Shown here in pieces: positions 10,483-20,570 of a stretch of 64,000 nt of DNA. How positions within the stretch are numbered: position 1 is the stretch's first letter; every line of letters starts with the position of its first letter. This DNA is from Liopterus haemorrhoidalis (taxonomy: Eukaryota; Arthropoda; Insecta; Coleoptera; Dytiscidae), in the NCBI GenBank assembly GCA_963971575.1, contig OZ020622.1, positions 33,572,301-33,636,300 of the forward strand, read 5' to 3'. The notes below the pieces were generated by a model, which was given only the letters and a program-made list of their open reading frames with translations, was not told the DNA's origin and searched no databases. Both the position numbers and the translations under genes were made by a program.

Positions 10483-10797
10483 TTAAGTTGTTTCTTCGCT
10501 ACTTGAAGAGTCTTCAATACGTTCTTTCTTGATTATAATCTTCTTTTGTCCACCACAGTCTTTCTTGATAATGGTCTTTTCTACTTCTTCACTGCTAGAC
10601 GAATCATTTTCCACTACTATCTTCTTTACTTGTTCTTCACTTGAAGAATCATCGATTTCTTTCTTTATAATTTTGATATGTTTGCCTTTATTGCATCCAC
10701 AATCTTTCTTGATGATAGTTTTTTCTACAACTTCTTCACTTGATGAATCATCTTCAACAATAATTTTCTTTACTTCTTCTTCACTTGAAGAATCTTT
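10483..10797 (-). pseudogene. Acidic SSSEE-repeat protein, C-terminal fragment
   Basis: A minus-strand frame of 104 residues has no start codon; it is cut at the insertion edge (10797) and ends TAA at 10483. It is a repeat: DSSSEE blocks alternate with KKIIVE, EKTIIKKDCG and IKIIKKE, four to five times, ending DSSSSEETT. Serine followed by glutamates is a casein-kinase or Fam20-type phosphorylation context, so the full protein was probably a phosphoprotein. I do not recognise the family. It stands ~80 bp upstream of the glycoprotein ORF on the same strand and may come from the same source. Confidence 0.5.
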
Positions 10798-10999
10798 AAT
10801 TTAATTTAGTATTATATTTTCGTTAACAAATTCGAGATGATTTAAAGACAACAGGTATCCATCTATCGATCTGCTACCACTCGAGTATTTCTTAAACAAT
10901 ATAATTTAATTTAGAGTTATATTTTCGTTAACAAATTCGAGATGTACCGACAAAAAGGTTATGTGTACATTTCGCAGAAACGATAGAAACATCTGTATT

Positions 11000-11604
11000 A
11001 ATAAACAGTGTCTTGCCTATAATAATTCGTTCTTTTGTGACATATAAGGTTCAGGGCAATTTATTGAGCACTTTGGTCATCGTTAAAAATAGTAATGCAT
11101 TTTTCAGTGCCCAACAGCTCAAACGTTAAATTTTTAAGGTAATGGCTTCTTTAAAAGCTTCAGTGATAGCCATGTTCTCGGCTTCCGTACTACTGAGAGC
11201 AACTGTTTTTTGCACTCCAACGAAATGGCACCACCTGCTAATTTAAATACAAAGCCGGTATATGTCTTTCTATCCATAATGTTATTTGCATAGTTAGCAT
11301 CAACAAAACCCAACAGATCTGAATTGTCCTTTTCATACGTTAAGCAAAGAGATTTCGTACCTTGCAGGTACCTGAGAATTCTCTTGGCAGCTTTCCAATG
11401 CTGCTCATCGTAGCAATTGTTAAATTGGCTTAGGAAATTCACTGCATAAGTGATGTGAGGTTTTGTTAGTACTGACAAGTACAATAAACTGCCCAACAGT
11501 TGCTGATAAGGCGATTCTTTACTACAAGCGTCAAAATTTGCCTGATCAAAAGTATTGTTTTTCTCCATGGGTGTGCTTATGGGTTTGCATTCTTGAAGTA
11601 CCAA
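11000..11604 (-). pseudogene. Copia RT/RNase H fragment (copy 2)
   Basis: Open from 11604 to 11134: CKPISTPMEKNNTF, LGSLLYLSVLTKPHITYAVN, HWKAAKRILRYLQGTKSL, and LLGFVDANYANN with the first RNase H aspartate region. In intact Copia elements this is the end of the reverse transcriptase and RNase H. The frame then slips after KKQLLSVV; the final RNase H part (EASKEA..., NDDQSAQK) continues in another frame to about 11000. No LTR was seen. Confidence 0.8.
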
Positions 11605-11930
11605 CGAGCTTGATCTTTTCAGTGTAAATATTTAATATATCTTGGAAGTCGTCGATTTTTTTGGAACAAAATTCAACTGATAGTTTTAGGGAGTTTAAAA
11701 TATTAATAACATCAGACAGGGTTGACTTTTTTCACTGGATGGTTGAGAATTTGAAACAGTATGATTCAGACAGTTTGAACACTTCCAATTTGCTGCAGGC
11801 GTCTGGAGAAGAGCGTTCTTATCAGATCTAGGCAAGCAATGTGTGTGAAAACTCTATTGACACGAGCCTGCACATGTCACTCCTGGATTGCTTCTACTTA
11901 TAGTAGTTTTGCATTTCATACAGATAATGA
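11605..11930 (-). pseudogene. LINE ORF1: PHD finger plus coiled coil (copy 3)
   Basis: The PHD finger at about 11740-11930 matches the other two copies. After SQPSSEKS one extra base shifts the frame, and the continuation (STLSDVINILNSLKLSVEF, then IDDFQDILNIYTEKI) has the heptad pattern of a coiled coil. PHD followed by coiled coil is a known arrangement in CR1-type ORF1 proteins, which bind the element RNA. The LINE piece ends against the Copia fragment at about 11600. This is a 3'-truncated LINE, the reverse of the usual truncation. Confidence 0.6.
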
Positions 11931-14040
11931 CCATTTTTTTAATTTATTTTAATTTTTGAATTATTTTTAATTCTTATTATTTTTTAATATATGGAACTTT
12001 ATTGATATGGTACGACAATGTAGATTAAAATAACTCCACTAGCACAGAGTTTGGACGAGCTGGTCAAGTTATAGCTGATAACAGGTAAACCACTTGCGAC
12101 AGGTACCTGACTCATTCAGAGTACAAAGGTCAAATTTGGCACAATTTAATGGAGGTTTATTGTTATATTATTAAAAATGACAGCTTTATAACAATTGTAA
12201 CCGCACAGAAATATACAACAATTAACTTCCACCTCTGGTATTAATAATTACAAAACACAATTATTATTAATTTGAATTATATTCGGCAAATACTGGAGAA
12301 CGAAGAAAAACACGTGTACTTGAAGTTATTGCAACGAACGTATTTGATCAACTATGATCAAATGACATATAATCAATATTTTTAGAGGTTTATTTATGAA
12401 CTATATGTACTCACTTAAACAATATAGTTTAATTTAGTGTTATATTTTCGTTAACAAAATCGAGATGATTAAAAGACAACAAATATCCATTTATCTGTCT
12501 GCTACCGCTCCAGTATTTCTTAAACAATATAATTTAATTTAGTGTTATATTTTCGTTAATAAATTCTAGATGATTTAAAGACAACAGGTATCCATCTTTC
12601 GGTCTGCTACCACTCGAGTATTTCTTAAACAATATAATTTAATTTAGTGTTATATTTTCGTTAACAAATTCGAGATGTACCGACAAAAAGGTTATGTGTA
12701 CATTTCACAGAAACGATAGAAACATCTGTATTAATAAACAGTGTCTTGCCTATAATAATTCGTTCTTTTGTGACATATAGCGTTCAGGGCAATCTTTTGA
12801 GCACTTTGGTCATCGTTAAAAATAGTAATGCATTTTTCAGTGCCCAACAGCTCAAATATTAAACTTTTAAGATAATGGCTTCTTTAGAAGCTTCAGTGAT
12901 AGCCATGTTCTCGGCTTCCGTACTACTGAGAGCAACTGTTTTTTGCACTCCCACGAAATGGCACCACTTGCTAATTTAAATACAAAGCCGGTATATGTCT
13001 TTCTATCCATAATGTTATTTGCATAGTTAGCATCAACAAAACCCAACAGATCTGAATTTTCCTTTTCATACGTTAAGCAAAGAGATTTCGTACCTTGCAG
13101 GTACCTGAGAATTCTCTTGGCAGCTTTCCAATGCTGCTCATCGTAGCAATTGTTAAATTGGCTTAGGAAATTCACTGCATAAGTGATGTGAGGTTTTGTT
13201 AGTACTGACAAGTACAATAAACTGCCCAACAGTTGTTGATAAGGCGATTCTTTACTACAAGCGTCAAAATTTGCCTGATCAAAAGTATTATTTTTCTCCA
13301 TGGGTGTGCTTATGGTTTTGCACTCACCTATGTTGAATCTTTTTAAAATTTGATCAATATATTGTTCTTGATCCAAGATCATTATATTTTTGTTTTTATC
13401 GATCGGTTAATTTGGAAAACGCTGAAATTGTCACAAAAACATGCATTCATCTTCATAAATTTTTGAGAAGGAGTAAAACATCGCGATCAGTACACTGTCC
13501 TCAAGAAACTTTAGGCAATGAAACGCAAATCCAAGGCGATACTGGTCCGCAGGATTTGCCACATAGATCACGAAAGTCAATTATTGAAGCTAAAGAAGTG
13601 AGAAATTAATTTACGAGATATTTTCAATCAGATGAAGGACTTATTTTATACTTATTTGGAAAAAAATCACCTCAAAATCCTCTTCATCAGTGCCAGCAGT
13701 TAACAATATTGATTTAGGTACATCGATGTCCAGTAAAAAACTTGAAAGCTCAAATGCAAACCATTTCCCTTTTTTTTTTTTTTGGGAGATGAGCTCCTCT
13801 TTTTTTATTGTAGTTTTTTTCGATTACGATGGAATTCTGAACGCAAATTCTTGATTTTATTTTTTACCTCAGCCACCGTACAATTGTATTTACTCGATAA
13901 CTGCTTTAACTTATCATTTTTAATTCTAATGTCTTTATAATCACTAATTTTGTTGTTCCATAATTTGGGTGAATTACGGTAATCTTCAATAAATAATGTA
14001 ATTATGGTAATCTTCAATAAATAATATAGTTCTTTCATTA
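11735..14040 (-). repeat. Composite repeat unit 3, continuing into a MADF gene
   Basis: PHD fragment, leader (11931-12400), about 2.5 copies of the ~110-bp tandem repeat (12412-12676), Copia fragment (12680-13382) and MADF-gene tail. Unlike unit 1, the MADF sequence here runs on to a nearly complete domain, so this copy is probably closest to the source of the duplication. Confidence 0.75.
12867..13382 (-). pseudogene. Copia RT/RNase H fragment (copy 3, longest frame)
   Basis: A 171-residue frame: LDQEQYIDQILKRFNI, CKTISTPMEKNN, LGSLLYLSVLTKPHITYAVN, RILRYLQGT, LLGFVDANYANNIMDRKTYT. These are the RT C-terminal connection and RNase H N-terminal motifs of Ty1/Copia. The frame then changes near KKQLLSVV exactly as in copy 2, so the slip predates the duplication. 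The fragment extends out of frame to about 12690. Confidence 0.85.
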
Positions 14041-14060
14041 TTCCAGTCTATGTCGCACGA
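13628..14060 (-). pseudogene. MADF-domain protein gene, damaged
   Basis: From right to left: an internal ~29-bp direct duplication near 13975-14035 (TTATTTATTGAAGATTACC repeated), the MADF core LFIEDYRNSPKLWNNKISDY, and CTVAEVKNKIKNLRSEFHRN. After an in-frame TAA at 13805 a shifted frame continues as WFAFELSSFLLDID to a stop near 13628. MADF domains bind DNA and occur in BESS-type regulators and in Harbinger accessory proteins. With the duplication, stop and frameshift it is a pseudogene. The 14060-14300 region continues the likely upstream exon but holds nothing further I could name. Confidence 0.6.
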
Positions 14061-14402
14061 TACAGGCCTTACCGATTCGCTGACTGTTGGATGACGCCGA
14101 CACTGTTCGACACGTTGAATCACGTCGAGAGGTGGCATGCGTTCCGGCAACAACAGTCAACTTGTAGAATTCGGCAAGGAGACTTGTTTCTTGTCGTTAA
14201 TATTATGCCTCCGATTCTGGAAGAGTATATTGGATGAAATTGAGAATACGGGATAGCTTCAGAGTAATCTCTATGTAAGAATATAATTAACAAAGGGCCA
14301 CATTATTAACTAAACTTGATTGAAATAAATATATCTAATAAACATATTGTACTAAAAACATATGGCAATAAAGTATAAATTTTATTTATGAATTACATCA
14401 AG

Positions 14403-14660
14403 TCATTTATTAATCACTGTCTGCTGATTGTCAGTAATTTTCATAAACTGTTCTGATTCGAACAAAAACTTCTTTTCTGCTAGGGCAATATTTCTTTCAG
14501 ACACTGCTACGTTTCTTTCTTCAATTTTCAATCTTTTTTCCTCAAGTCCCATTTCTTTTTCATTTTTTTCCTTTAAGTAACCTAAGCCACCCTTGCTCAT
14601 ATAATTGGTTTTTTGGCTCGACTTCTTATAGGTCTTACAAAAATGTACATAATTAAACAT
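14403..14660 (-). CDS. Last exon of a Myb/SANT-like gene (charged coiled coil)
   Basis: Ends at TAA 14403. The residues KEKNEKEMGLEEKRLKIEE, then NVAVSERNIALAEKKFLFES, form a long charged helix typical of the C-terminal end of Myb/SANT-like proteins. GGLGYLKEK precedes it. The splice acceptor is uncertain: the best AG near 14683 would enter a stop-containing frame, so either a more internal acceptor is used or the exon is damaged. Confidence 0.5.
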   Translation of the reverse strand: MFNYVHFCKTYKKSSQKTNYMSKGGLGYLKEKNEKEMGLEEKRLKIEERNVAVSERNIALAEKKFLFESEQFMKITDNQQTVINK

Positions 14661-14730
14661 GCATGGTAATGAAAAATATTACTGTAAAAATAGTTTTGAA
14701 CTTAAAATATAAATAAATCCTTATAAGTAC

Positions 14731-14916
14731 CTATAATCTTTCTAGAATTATCCAATGTCTTATTCGCGGAAGTTGTATCTTTTGCCTTATATTGGCCAGG
14801 TCCTTTTTCAGTTGTAAAAAGATCAACTTCCTCCGGTTCTCCTGGAGCTTCTTGTTCTACCATAATTACATTTTCACTTATCACTTCAATTATTCCGTTC
14901 AAATCTTCAGGCTCTT
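14731..14916 (-). CDS. Third exon of the Myb/SANT-like gene
   Basis: Bounded by a TTTGCAG acceptor (ends 14917) and a GTACTTAT donor (from 14730). It encodes an acidic linker (EEPEDLNGIIEVISENVIMV) followed by GPGQYKAKDTTSANKTL. The spacing and splice sites fit the neighbouring exons. Confidence 0.5.
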
Positions 14917-15074
14917 CTGCAAATAGTTATTTGTTTAAAAATGAAATATTAAAAAGTATATAGTTCATTCTTTATGACATACTTTTTTAGAACATCCTGT
15001 GTATAGAACATTATAACAAAAGTTATACCATTGTATTTGTAACTTCATTTGGAGAGTATAATAATAGACAAAAC

Positions 15075-15271
15075 CTTGTGACAGTTCTCAATAATTATAT
15101 TTGAAGTTGAAGCTACAATAAGGTCTTTCGTCATATTCATAAAATCCAGCGCAGCACAATCTTTAGTTTCATTCGCAATTTCAGCTGCCATTTTGTTTTT
15201 GTGTTTTTTCCTTTTAACGTCTATTAATAGATCATGCAATTCTTGAAGCAGCGCATCTTTTTCAGAGTAAG
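15075..15271 (-). CDS. Second exon of the Myb/SANT-like gene
   Basis: The acceptor GTTTCAG ends at 15272 and the donor GTTTTG begins at 15074. It encodes a leucine-rich helix and basic stretch (LLQELHDLLIDVKRKKHKNK), then NETKDCAALDFMNMTKDLIV. The gene runs 15574 to about 14403 with four exons. Confidence 0.5.
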
Positions 15272-15347
15272 CTGAAACCTGAACTATGTATTTTATTTTA
15301 ATTAGAAATTAGCAACATAAAAATATTTCACACAAATATGTAGGTAC

Positions 15348-15574
15348 CTTTTTTGATTCCTCGTTTCTTTATGTTCCCACTGCTCCAGCATTTGTATGTG
15401 CTGCCTAATTGTTTTCACAGAATATTCTTTCTGAGTTAACTGCAGCAGACTATTTTTAACTTCTTCCCATACGCCACAACCTTTCGCAAAAGGGTTTCGT
15501 GACACAATTTCTCGGAGAACAATATCATCGTCCTCGTATTTAAATCGTCAACGTTTTTGATCTTTAGCTTGCAT
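15348..15574 (-). pseudogene. First exon of the Myb/SANT-like gene, with a premature stop
   Basis: The ATG at 15574 is followed by QAKDQKR, then an in-frame TGA (15548-15550), then RFKYEDDDIVLREIVSRNPF, GCGVWEEVKNSLL and SVKTIRQHIQMLEQW. The latter are the tryptophan-bearing helices of a Myb/SANT-like domain (NPF...GVW signature), ending at a GTACCT donor. The stop after eight codons kills this start, although a downstream methionine could still be used. The I-like LINE begins only 77 bp upstream (15651) and separates the exon from what was its upstream region. Confidence 0.55.
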
Positions 15575-15635
15575 CGTTACTCACAAGAACTCGCAAGAAA
15601 AGTCAACAAATTTTATGTTCGAATTTACTCCGTTG

Positions 15636-15650
15636 TTAACTTTGAGGTTA
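15636..15650. repeat. Left target-site duplication of I-like LINE copy 1
   Basis: TTAACTTTGAGGTTA, repeated exactly at 20010-20024. Confidence 0.9.
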
Positions 15651-15656
15651 TGGGGG

Positions 15657-16008
15657 ATCGGGTCTGAATAAATCCCCCTCCCCTAAAGGAGAACGCACTC
15701 AACCCCAGTTCTCCCAACCACCTAAGGAGAAGACACCACAGTCTTCTCCACAAACGAGAAGCGACCAGAGAATGGTCGCTTCTACTAAACCCTCATCAGT
15801 TACTCCTGAAAAGGAAACTGATAAGGGATCCGTTGGTTCTCACTGGATACCAGTGAGAGCCAAACAATCAAAAAAGGAGTCCAGTGTGTCCATCAAAACA
15901 CCTGGACTACCAAATGAAAGTGTAGCCGAGAAAATGGCTGTAGACCCGCAACCTAAGGGTAAACCAAAAATCATTAGGTTGCGGGGTAACTCCCCTAAAC
16001 AGAAATGA
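15657..16008 (+). pseudogene. ORF1 C-terminal remnant of I-like copy 1
   Basis: Keeps the last ~116 codons of the nucleic-acid-binding ORF1 (proline- and serine-rich tail ending IIRLRGNSPKQK). The zinc knuckles are missing because of the 5' truncation. The stop TGA overlaps the ORF2 start as ATGA, the same junction as in copy 2. Confidence 0.85.
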
Positions 16009-19000
16009 ATGGTCCACTAATCCAGTAGAACTGTAACGGTGTATATCAGCGCTACGAAGAACTGCGACTTTTATTGTCAGATTTTGCGCCTTCGTGTGTT
16101 TGTCTGCAGGAAACAAACTTCAACGAAACCGACACATTCTCTCCTCGGGGATACTCCGTGTTTCGCACGGATTTCCTTACGGGGTTAAGAGCATGTGACG
16201 GCGTGGCAATTCTCGTTAGAGACACATTGTACCACGATCCTGTAGACATTGACACGGAGTTGCAGGTCGTAGCAGTTCGTGTTGCACTTCCCCTCCAGGT
16301 GACGATTTGTTCTATCTACCTTCCCCCTGGTGTTCGAACTGACATCCGAGATGTCGTGAACATCATCGATCAACTCCCACCACCCTTCATACTACTAGGC
16401 GATTTTAACGCCTACAATGTGTGTTGGGGATCGGTGCGGAACGATCAACGGGGACGTCACCTGGAAAATATGTTGAACGAATTGAATTTGAGCTTTCTGA
16501 ACGACGGCAGACCCACGCACTTTTGTGCAGCAACGGGTACATTTAGTGCTATAGATCTTAGCGTTGTTTCAGGAGCCATTGCTCCGTTGTTCAAATGGGA
16601 TGTGCATCACGACCTGTGCGGTAGTGATCACTTTCCAATCCTCTTAAAGCCTCTGTTTAATACTGTTACCGAATCCCGCTGGCCACAGTGGGTTCTTCGG
16701 AAAGCAGATTGGACCAAGTTTGCGGAATCATTCTCGCATGAGGATATTCCGAGCTTGACCGTAGACGAAGAGGTGAATCATTTCACGGACTCCATCACAA
16801 GCGCGGCTAAAAACAGCATACCGCTGTCATCCACTCAGCCCCGTAGAGTTCCCGTTCCCTGGTGGAACGAGGAATGCGACTTGGCGCTACGTGAAAGGAG
16901 ACATCTCTTCAATACATTCCGTCGTTGTCCAACAGAGGAAAACATGATAGCTTTCCAACGAGCGAAAGCTCGTGCTAAGAGGATTGTGAAAGAAAGCAAG
17001 CGCGAATCATGGCGCAAATACGTGTTCACCGTTACAGTTGCCACTCCAGTGGCCAAAGTTTGGGAGAAAGTCCGGAAAATATCCGGTCTAAATACAGCTA
17101 CAGCCATCGCTGGTCTATCGGTAAATGGTAACGTAGTTACCTCAGCGGTCGAGATTGCCAACACTTTGGCATCTAATTTTGCGTTCAATTCTAGCTCTGA
17201 ACGTTATTCACCCGAGTTTTTAACTCGTAAAGCAGGCCTCGAATCTATACCTCTAAATTTCTTTTCTAGGAATGACGAGGTATACAACCTGCTTTTCTCT
17301 CGTGAAGAGCTAGATAGCGCGATGTCAAAGTGTAAGGATAGCTCTCCTGGTCCAGATGCGATACATTATCGTATGATCCGAAATCTTCCGGAATCATCTA
17401 AGTCTAGGCTTTTGAATGTCTATAATAGGATATGGACTGAGGGCAAGTGCCCGACCAAGTGGAAGGAATCTCATATAATTCCTATCCCCAAAGTCGGGAA
17501 AGATAAACACTTGCCTTCTAGCTATAGACCTATATCACTGACCAGTTGTCTCTGCAAGCTCATGGAGCGAATGATCAGCAAGCGTCTGATTTGGTTTTTA
17601 GAATCAAACGACTTGCTGGCCAATACACAGTGCGGTTTTCGCCGTCACCGCTCAACAGCAGATCATCTGGTCAGACTAGAGACAGCTATCAGGAATGCTT
17701 TCGTTGAAAACAAACACCTGGTAGCTGTGTTTTTCGATATTGATAAAGCCTATGACACTGCATGGATTTATGGGATTCTCCGTACTCTGCATTCCTGGGG
17801 TCTCCGGGGACGCTTGATGTTCTTTATAAAAGACTTCTTGTCGAACCGGCGCTTCAGGGTGCGGATCGGAAATACCCTGTCACAAATGTTCGCACTGGAC
17901 AATGGGGTCCCACAGGGCTCCATACTGAGCGTTACGTTATTTTTGATTGCCATTAACGGTGCAGCTTCATGTATTCGATTGCCTGTACAGAGTTCGATTT
18001 TTGTCGACGACATTGGTATCTTTGTCGCCGGACAAAAGACTAGTACAATCGAACGTCAGCTCCAGCTGACCATCAATCGTCTCGATACATGGGCAACCGA
18101 AAATGGCTTCAAATTCTCGACCAGCAAAACTGTGTGTGTCCATTTTTGTAGGAAAAGGGGTGTCCATCCCAACCCTACACTCACGCTAAATGGAGCACAG
18201 TTACCATTTACCGATACTGCCAGATTTCTGGGTCTCGTTTTTGACAGTCGTCTAACTTGGCGGGCACATTTTTTGTCCGTCAAGAAAAAATGCCAAAAGT
18301 CGCTCAATTTGTTGCGGGTCCTCAGTCACAAGACATGGGGTGCAGACCGCACTGTCATGTTGCGTTTATATCGTTCTCTAGTGCGCTCTAAGCTGGACTA
18401 TGGATGTCTAGCTTATGGGTCAGCTAAACACCAAGAGATAAGAATTCTTGACACTGTACATCACACTGGGGTTAGATTGGCCACTGGTGCATTCCGCACC
18501 AGCCCAATACCAAGCCTGCTGTGTGAAGCAGGTGAACCGTCACTGTACAATCGTCGTAAAATTCTATCCCTGCGGTATATGGCTGCACTCAGTGCCAAGC
18601 CAGATCATCCCGCGTATGACCCTATTCTACAAAATAGGCATACAGAGATTTATGACAGAAAACCAAGAGCCAATAGGCCCTTTGGTTTGAGGACTTTCGA
18701 CATTTTGGGCGATATTGATTTTAATATGCCCGAAATGGCAAGTTTCGTTTTGTGTGCTGTTCCACCATGGACGCTACCGCGTCCACTTGTGAACCTCACA
18801 TTAACTAGGTTTGATAAAGATATTACGTTGCCTATCGAATACCAACATGAGTTACAAAGAACACTGGTCCCTAGGTTCGAGGATACTGTCATTTTTACTG
18901 ACGGATCAAAATCCGGAACCAGGGTTGGGTGTGCGTTCGTTGTTTTGAATCCACGCCAACAGTTTCAGTACCGTCTGCACTCCATAACGAGTGTGTACAC

Positions 19001-19700
19001 TGCTGAGCTGTACGCTATTTTCAAGGCCCTGTGTTTTGTTTCGTCAGAGCAAAGTCGGTCAAGTGTTATCTTGACGGACTCGCTGAGCGCTCTGAACAGT
19101 ATCCAAGATCCAGATCCAGTGCATCCTCTTGTACTAGAGATCCGGTTGCTACTCCACAATCTGAATGCTCAGAATGTGAGGGTAGAGCTGTTTTGGATAC
19201 CGGGACATGTTGGTATTAAAGGCAACGAAGCGGCAGATGCAGCTGCAAAAGCCGCCTCTTACAGACCTATGATTGATGTGAGTTTTGTTTTTCCAGATGA
19301 CGCAAAGAGTCATCTGAAACATCTGGTTTTAGACATGTGGCAACATGAGTGGAGCCGCACACAGAACGTTAAGTTACGACAGATTAAGGGAGACGTTAAA
19401 CCATGGGGTTCTTCCTGCAGGATTAACCGCAGGGAGGAAACCGCCATCACACGCCTTCGTATAGGTCACTGTTGGTGGACCCATGGACACCTCCTTCGAG
19501 GTGAAGAGTCTCCTGTCTGTGAGACGTGTAACACAGATTTGTCTGTGTTACACATTTTAACCGAATGTGTACAGTTCGAGGATGTCAGGGAGAGGTTAGG
19601 CCTGTGCTATGACCTGTCAGTTGCCTTAGGTGACGACAGAGTACTCATGGACAGGCTGATACTCTTCCTGAGAGAATCGAACTTACTGTTTTATGTGTGA
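16005..19700 (+). pseudogene. ORF2 of I-like copy 1 (endonuclease-RT-RNase H), early stop
   Basis: Homologous to the intact ORF2 at 41445-45140. The eighth codon is TAG (16026-16028) where copy 2 has TGG; this tryptophan belongs to the QWN motif at the start of the APE-type endonuclease. From 16074 the frame is open for 1,208 codons with the endonuclease (LLGDFNAYN, GSDHFPI), RT (FFDIDKAYD, GVPQGSILS, FVDDIGIF) and RNase H (FTDGSKSG, ELYAIFKAL, LTDSLSAL, WIPGHVGIKGNEAAD) motifs retained. A single base keeps it from being open throughout. Confidence 0.9.
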
Positions 19701-20009
19701 AATCTTGCACCTTATTTTAATGTGTTTCTATTTATTGACTGTGATATTCGATGGTAATTGGCCCCTTTACAGCCTCTTACCATCACCTTGAGTCTGTTCA
19801 AATTTTCGAACAGACCTTTTATATTATTTATTTGTGTTTGTCAGTGCAAGATTTCTTTTATTGAGTATGCGTATTTTTAATGATTTTATTTATTTATTTA
19901 TTTATTGTCTAAATTTTTGTTTTTAATATATAGTCTAGTCATTTAGATGGGCTGCGTTAGGCGCAAATAGCCTTTGTTGCTGTGCGCCAAAAATTTCAAC
20001 TAACTTAAC

Positions 20010-20024
20010 TTAACTTTGAGGTTA
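20010..20024. repeat. Right target-site duplication of I-like LINE copy 1
   Basis: TTAACTTTGAGGTTA, identical to 15636-15650. Confidence 0.9.
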
Positions 20025-20127
20025 AACTGACAGAAGACCTGCCAAAATTAAGGCGCTTTAAATAAAAACTGCTTTGCCGTTATTTGCCTGTATTTTAATA
20101 AAAGAAAGAAATTAAGGATATATCGAC

Positions 20128-20139
20128 TGCGCATGCGCA
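20128..20139. promoter_or_regulatory. Perfect TGCGCATGCGCA palindrome (NRF-1 / Erect wing-type site)
   Basis: The 12-bp palindrome matches the known NRF-1 core and is used at many animal promoters. With the I-like LINE removed it would lie about 180 bp upstream of the Myb/SANT first ATG (15574), so it probably belonged to that gene's promoter before the 4.4-kb insertion. Binding is an inference. Confidence 0.45.
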
Positions 20140-20570
20140 CATATCAAATAAAGGAAAACTATTAAAAGATAATAAGTACAATTTAACATAACTTAGTTTA
20201 AGTCTACTTAATATCAAATCAGCTGATAATAATCGATTACTATATGCTGCATTTGTAAAACATAACACAAGAGCATCATACTGCTAAAGTAACCTGGATA
20301 CAACATTAATTAAAGAAAACCATCTAGTTTAACAGGGGTGCAATAACTTATGCGGTTTGATATTTAAAAATTCCTGGAATTCTTTATAATAAGTCAACAT
20401 CTTATAACTACTTTATTAATAGATTTTATTCCTGCCTTACGGCTTCGAATAGATTACATAGTTACCATAATTACCCATTTGAATTAATTAATTAATATAA
20501 ATATCAAATACATATTATCATTTCCTATAAAATATAAAAGTAAATAAAAATCAGAATGTAAATAAATCAT
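20140..20570. other. AT-rich intergenic stretch, nothing recognised
   Basis: No reading frame or repeat structure was identified between the palindrome and the LINE end at 20571. Confidence 0.5.

Larger units (their letters stand above)
9717..10797 (-). mobile_element. Virus-like insert (endogenous viral element or captured env) in unit 2
   Basis: Units 1 and 3 read straight through the point where this 1,081-bp block sits. The junctions show at most one base of overlap and no target duplication, so it does not look like an ordinary LINE or LTR insertion. It holds two minus-strand frames: a serine/glutamate repeat protein tail (10483-10797) followed ~80 bp later by a glycoprotein-like ORF (9833-10402). 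Both are incomplete relative to any likely source. Confidence 0.7.
7889..11604 (-). repeat. Composite repeat unit 2, carrying two later insertions
   Basis: Same order as unit 1: PHD fragment (7889-8081), leader to about 8550, tandem repeats, Copia fragment (about 11000-11604). Comparison with units 1 and 3, which are empty at the same points, shows two insertions: a LINE end at about 8551-9591 and a virus-like segment at 9717-10797. The unit stops inside the Copia fragment near 11600, where unit 3's LINE ORF1 begins, so the MADF tail is missing. Confidence 0.8.
15651..20009 (+). mobile_element. I-like non-LTR retrotransposon, copy 1 (5'-truncated)
   Basis: Flanked by an exact 15-bp target duplication. 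It starts inside ORF1 (compare 41095 in copy 2) and runs to the 3' end, which has GCGCAAATAGCCTTTGTTGC and then TAAC-type repeats. An RNase H domain after the RT, a CCHC ORF1 and a simple-repeat tail in place of poly(A) identify the I superfamily. It matches copy 2 almost base for base over long stretches, so both inserted recently. It sits between the first exon of the Myb/SANT gene and that gene's probable promoter. Confidence 0.92.

Noticed and set aside
10529..10804. Plus-strand serine-rich frame (SSSLDES repeats)
   Set aside because: It is the antisense of the SSSEE reading frame; the repeat structure makes both strands open. The minus strand matches the direction of the adjacent glycoprotein frame.
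16835..19219. Several open frames of 60-120 codons antisense or shifted within I-like ORF2 (and the same set at 41492-44665)
   Set aside because: They recur at the same relative places in both copies and are shadows of the real ORF2; none has its own motif.
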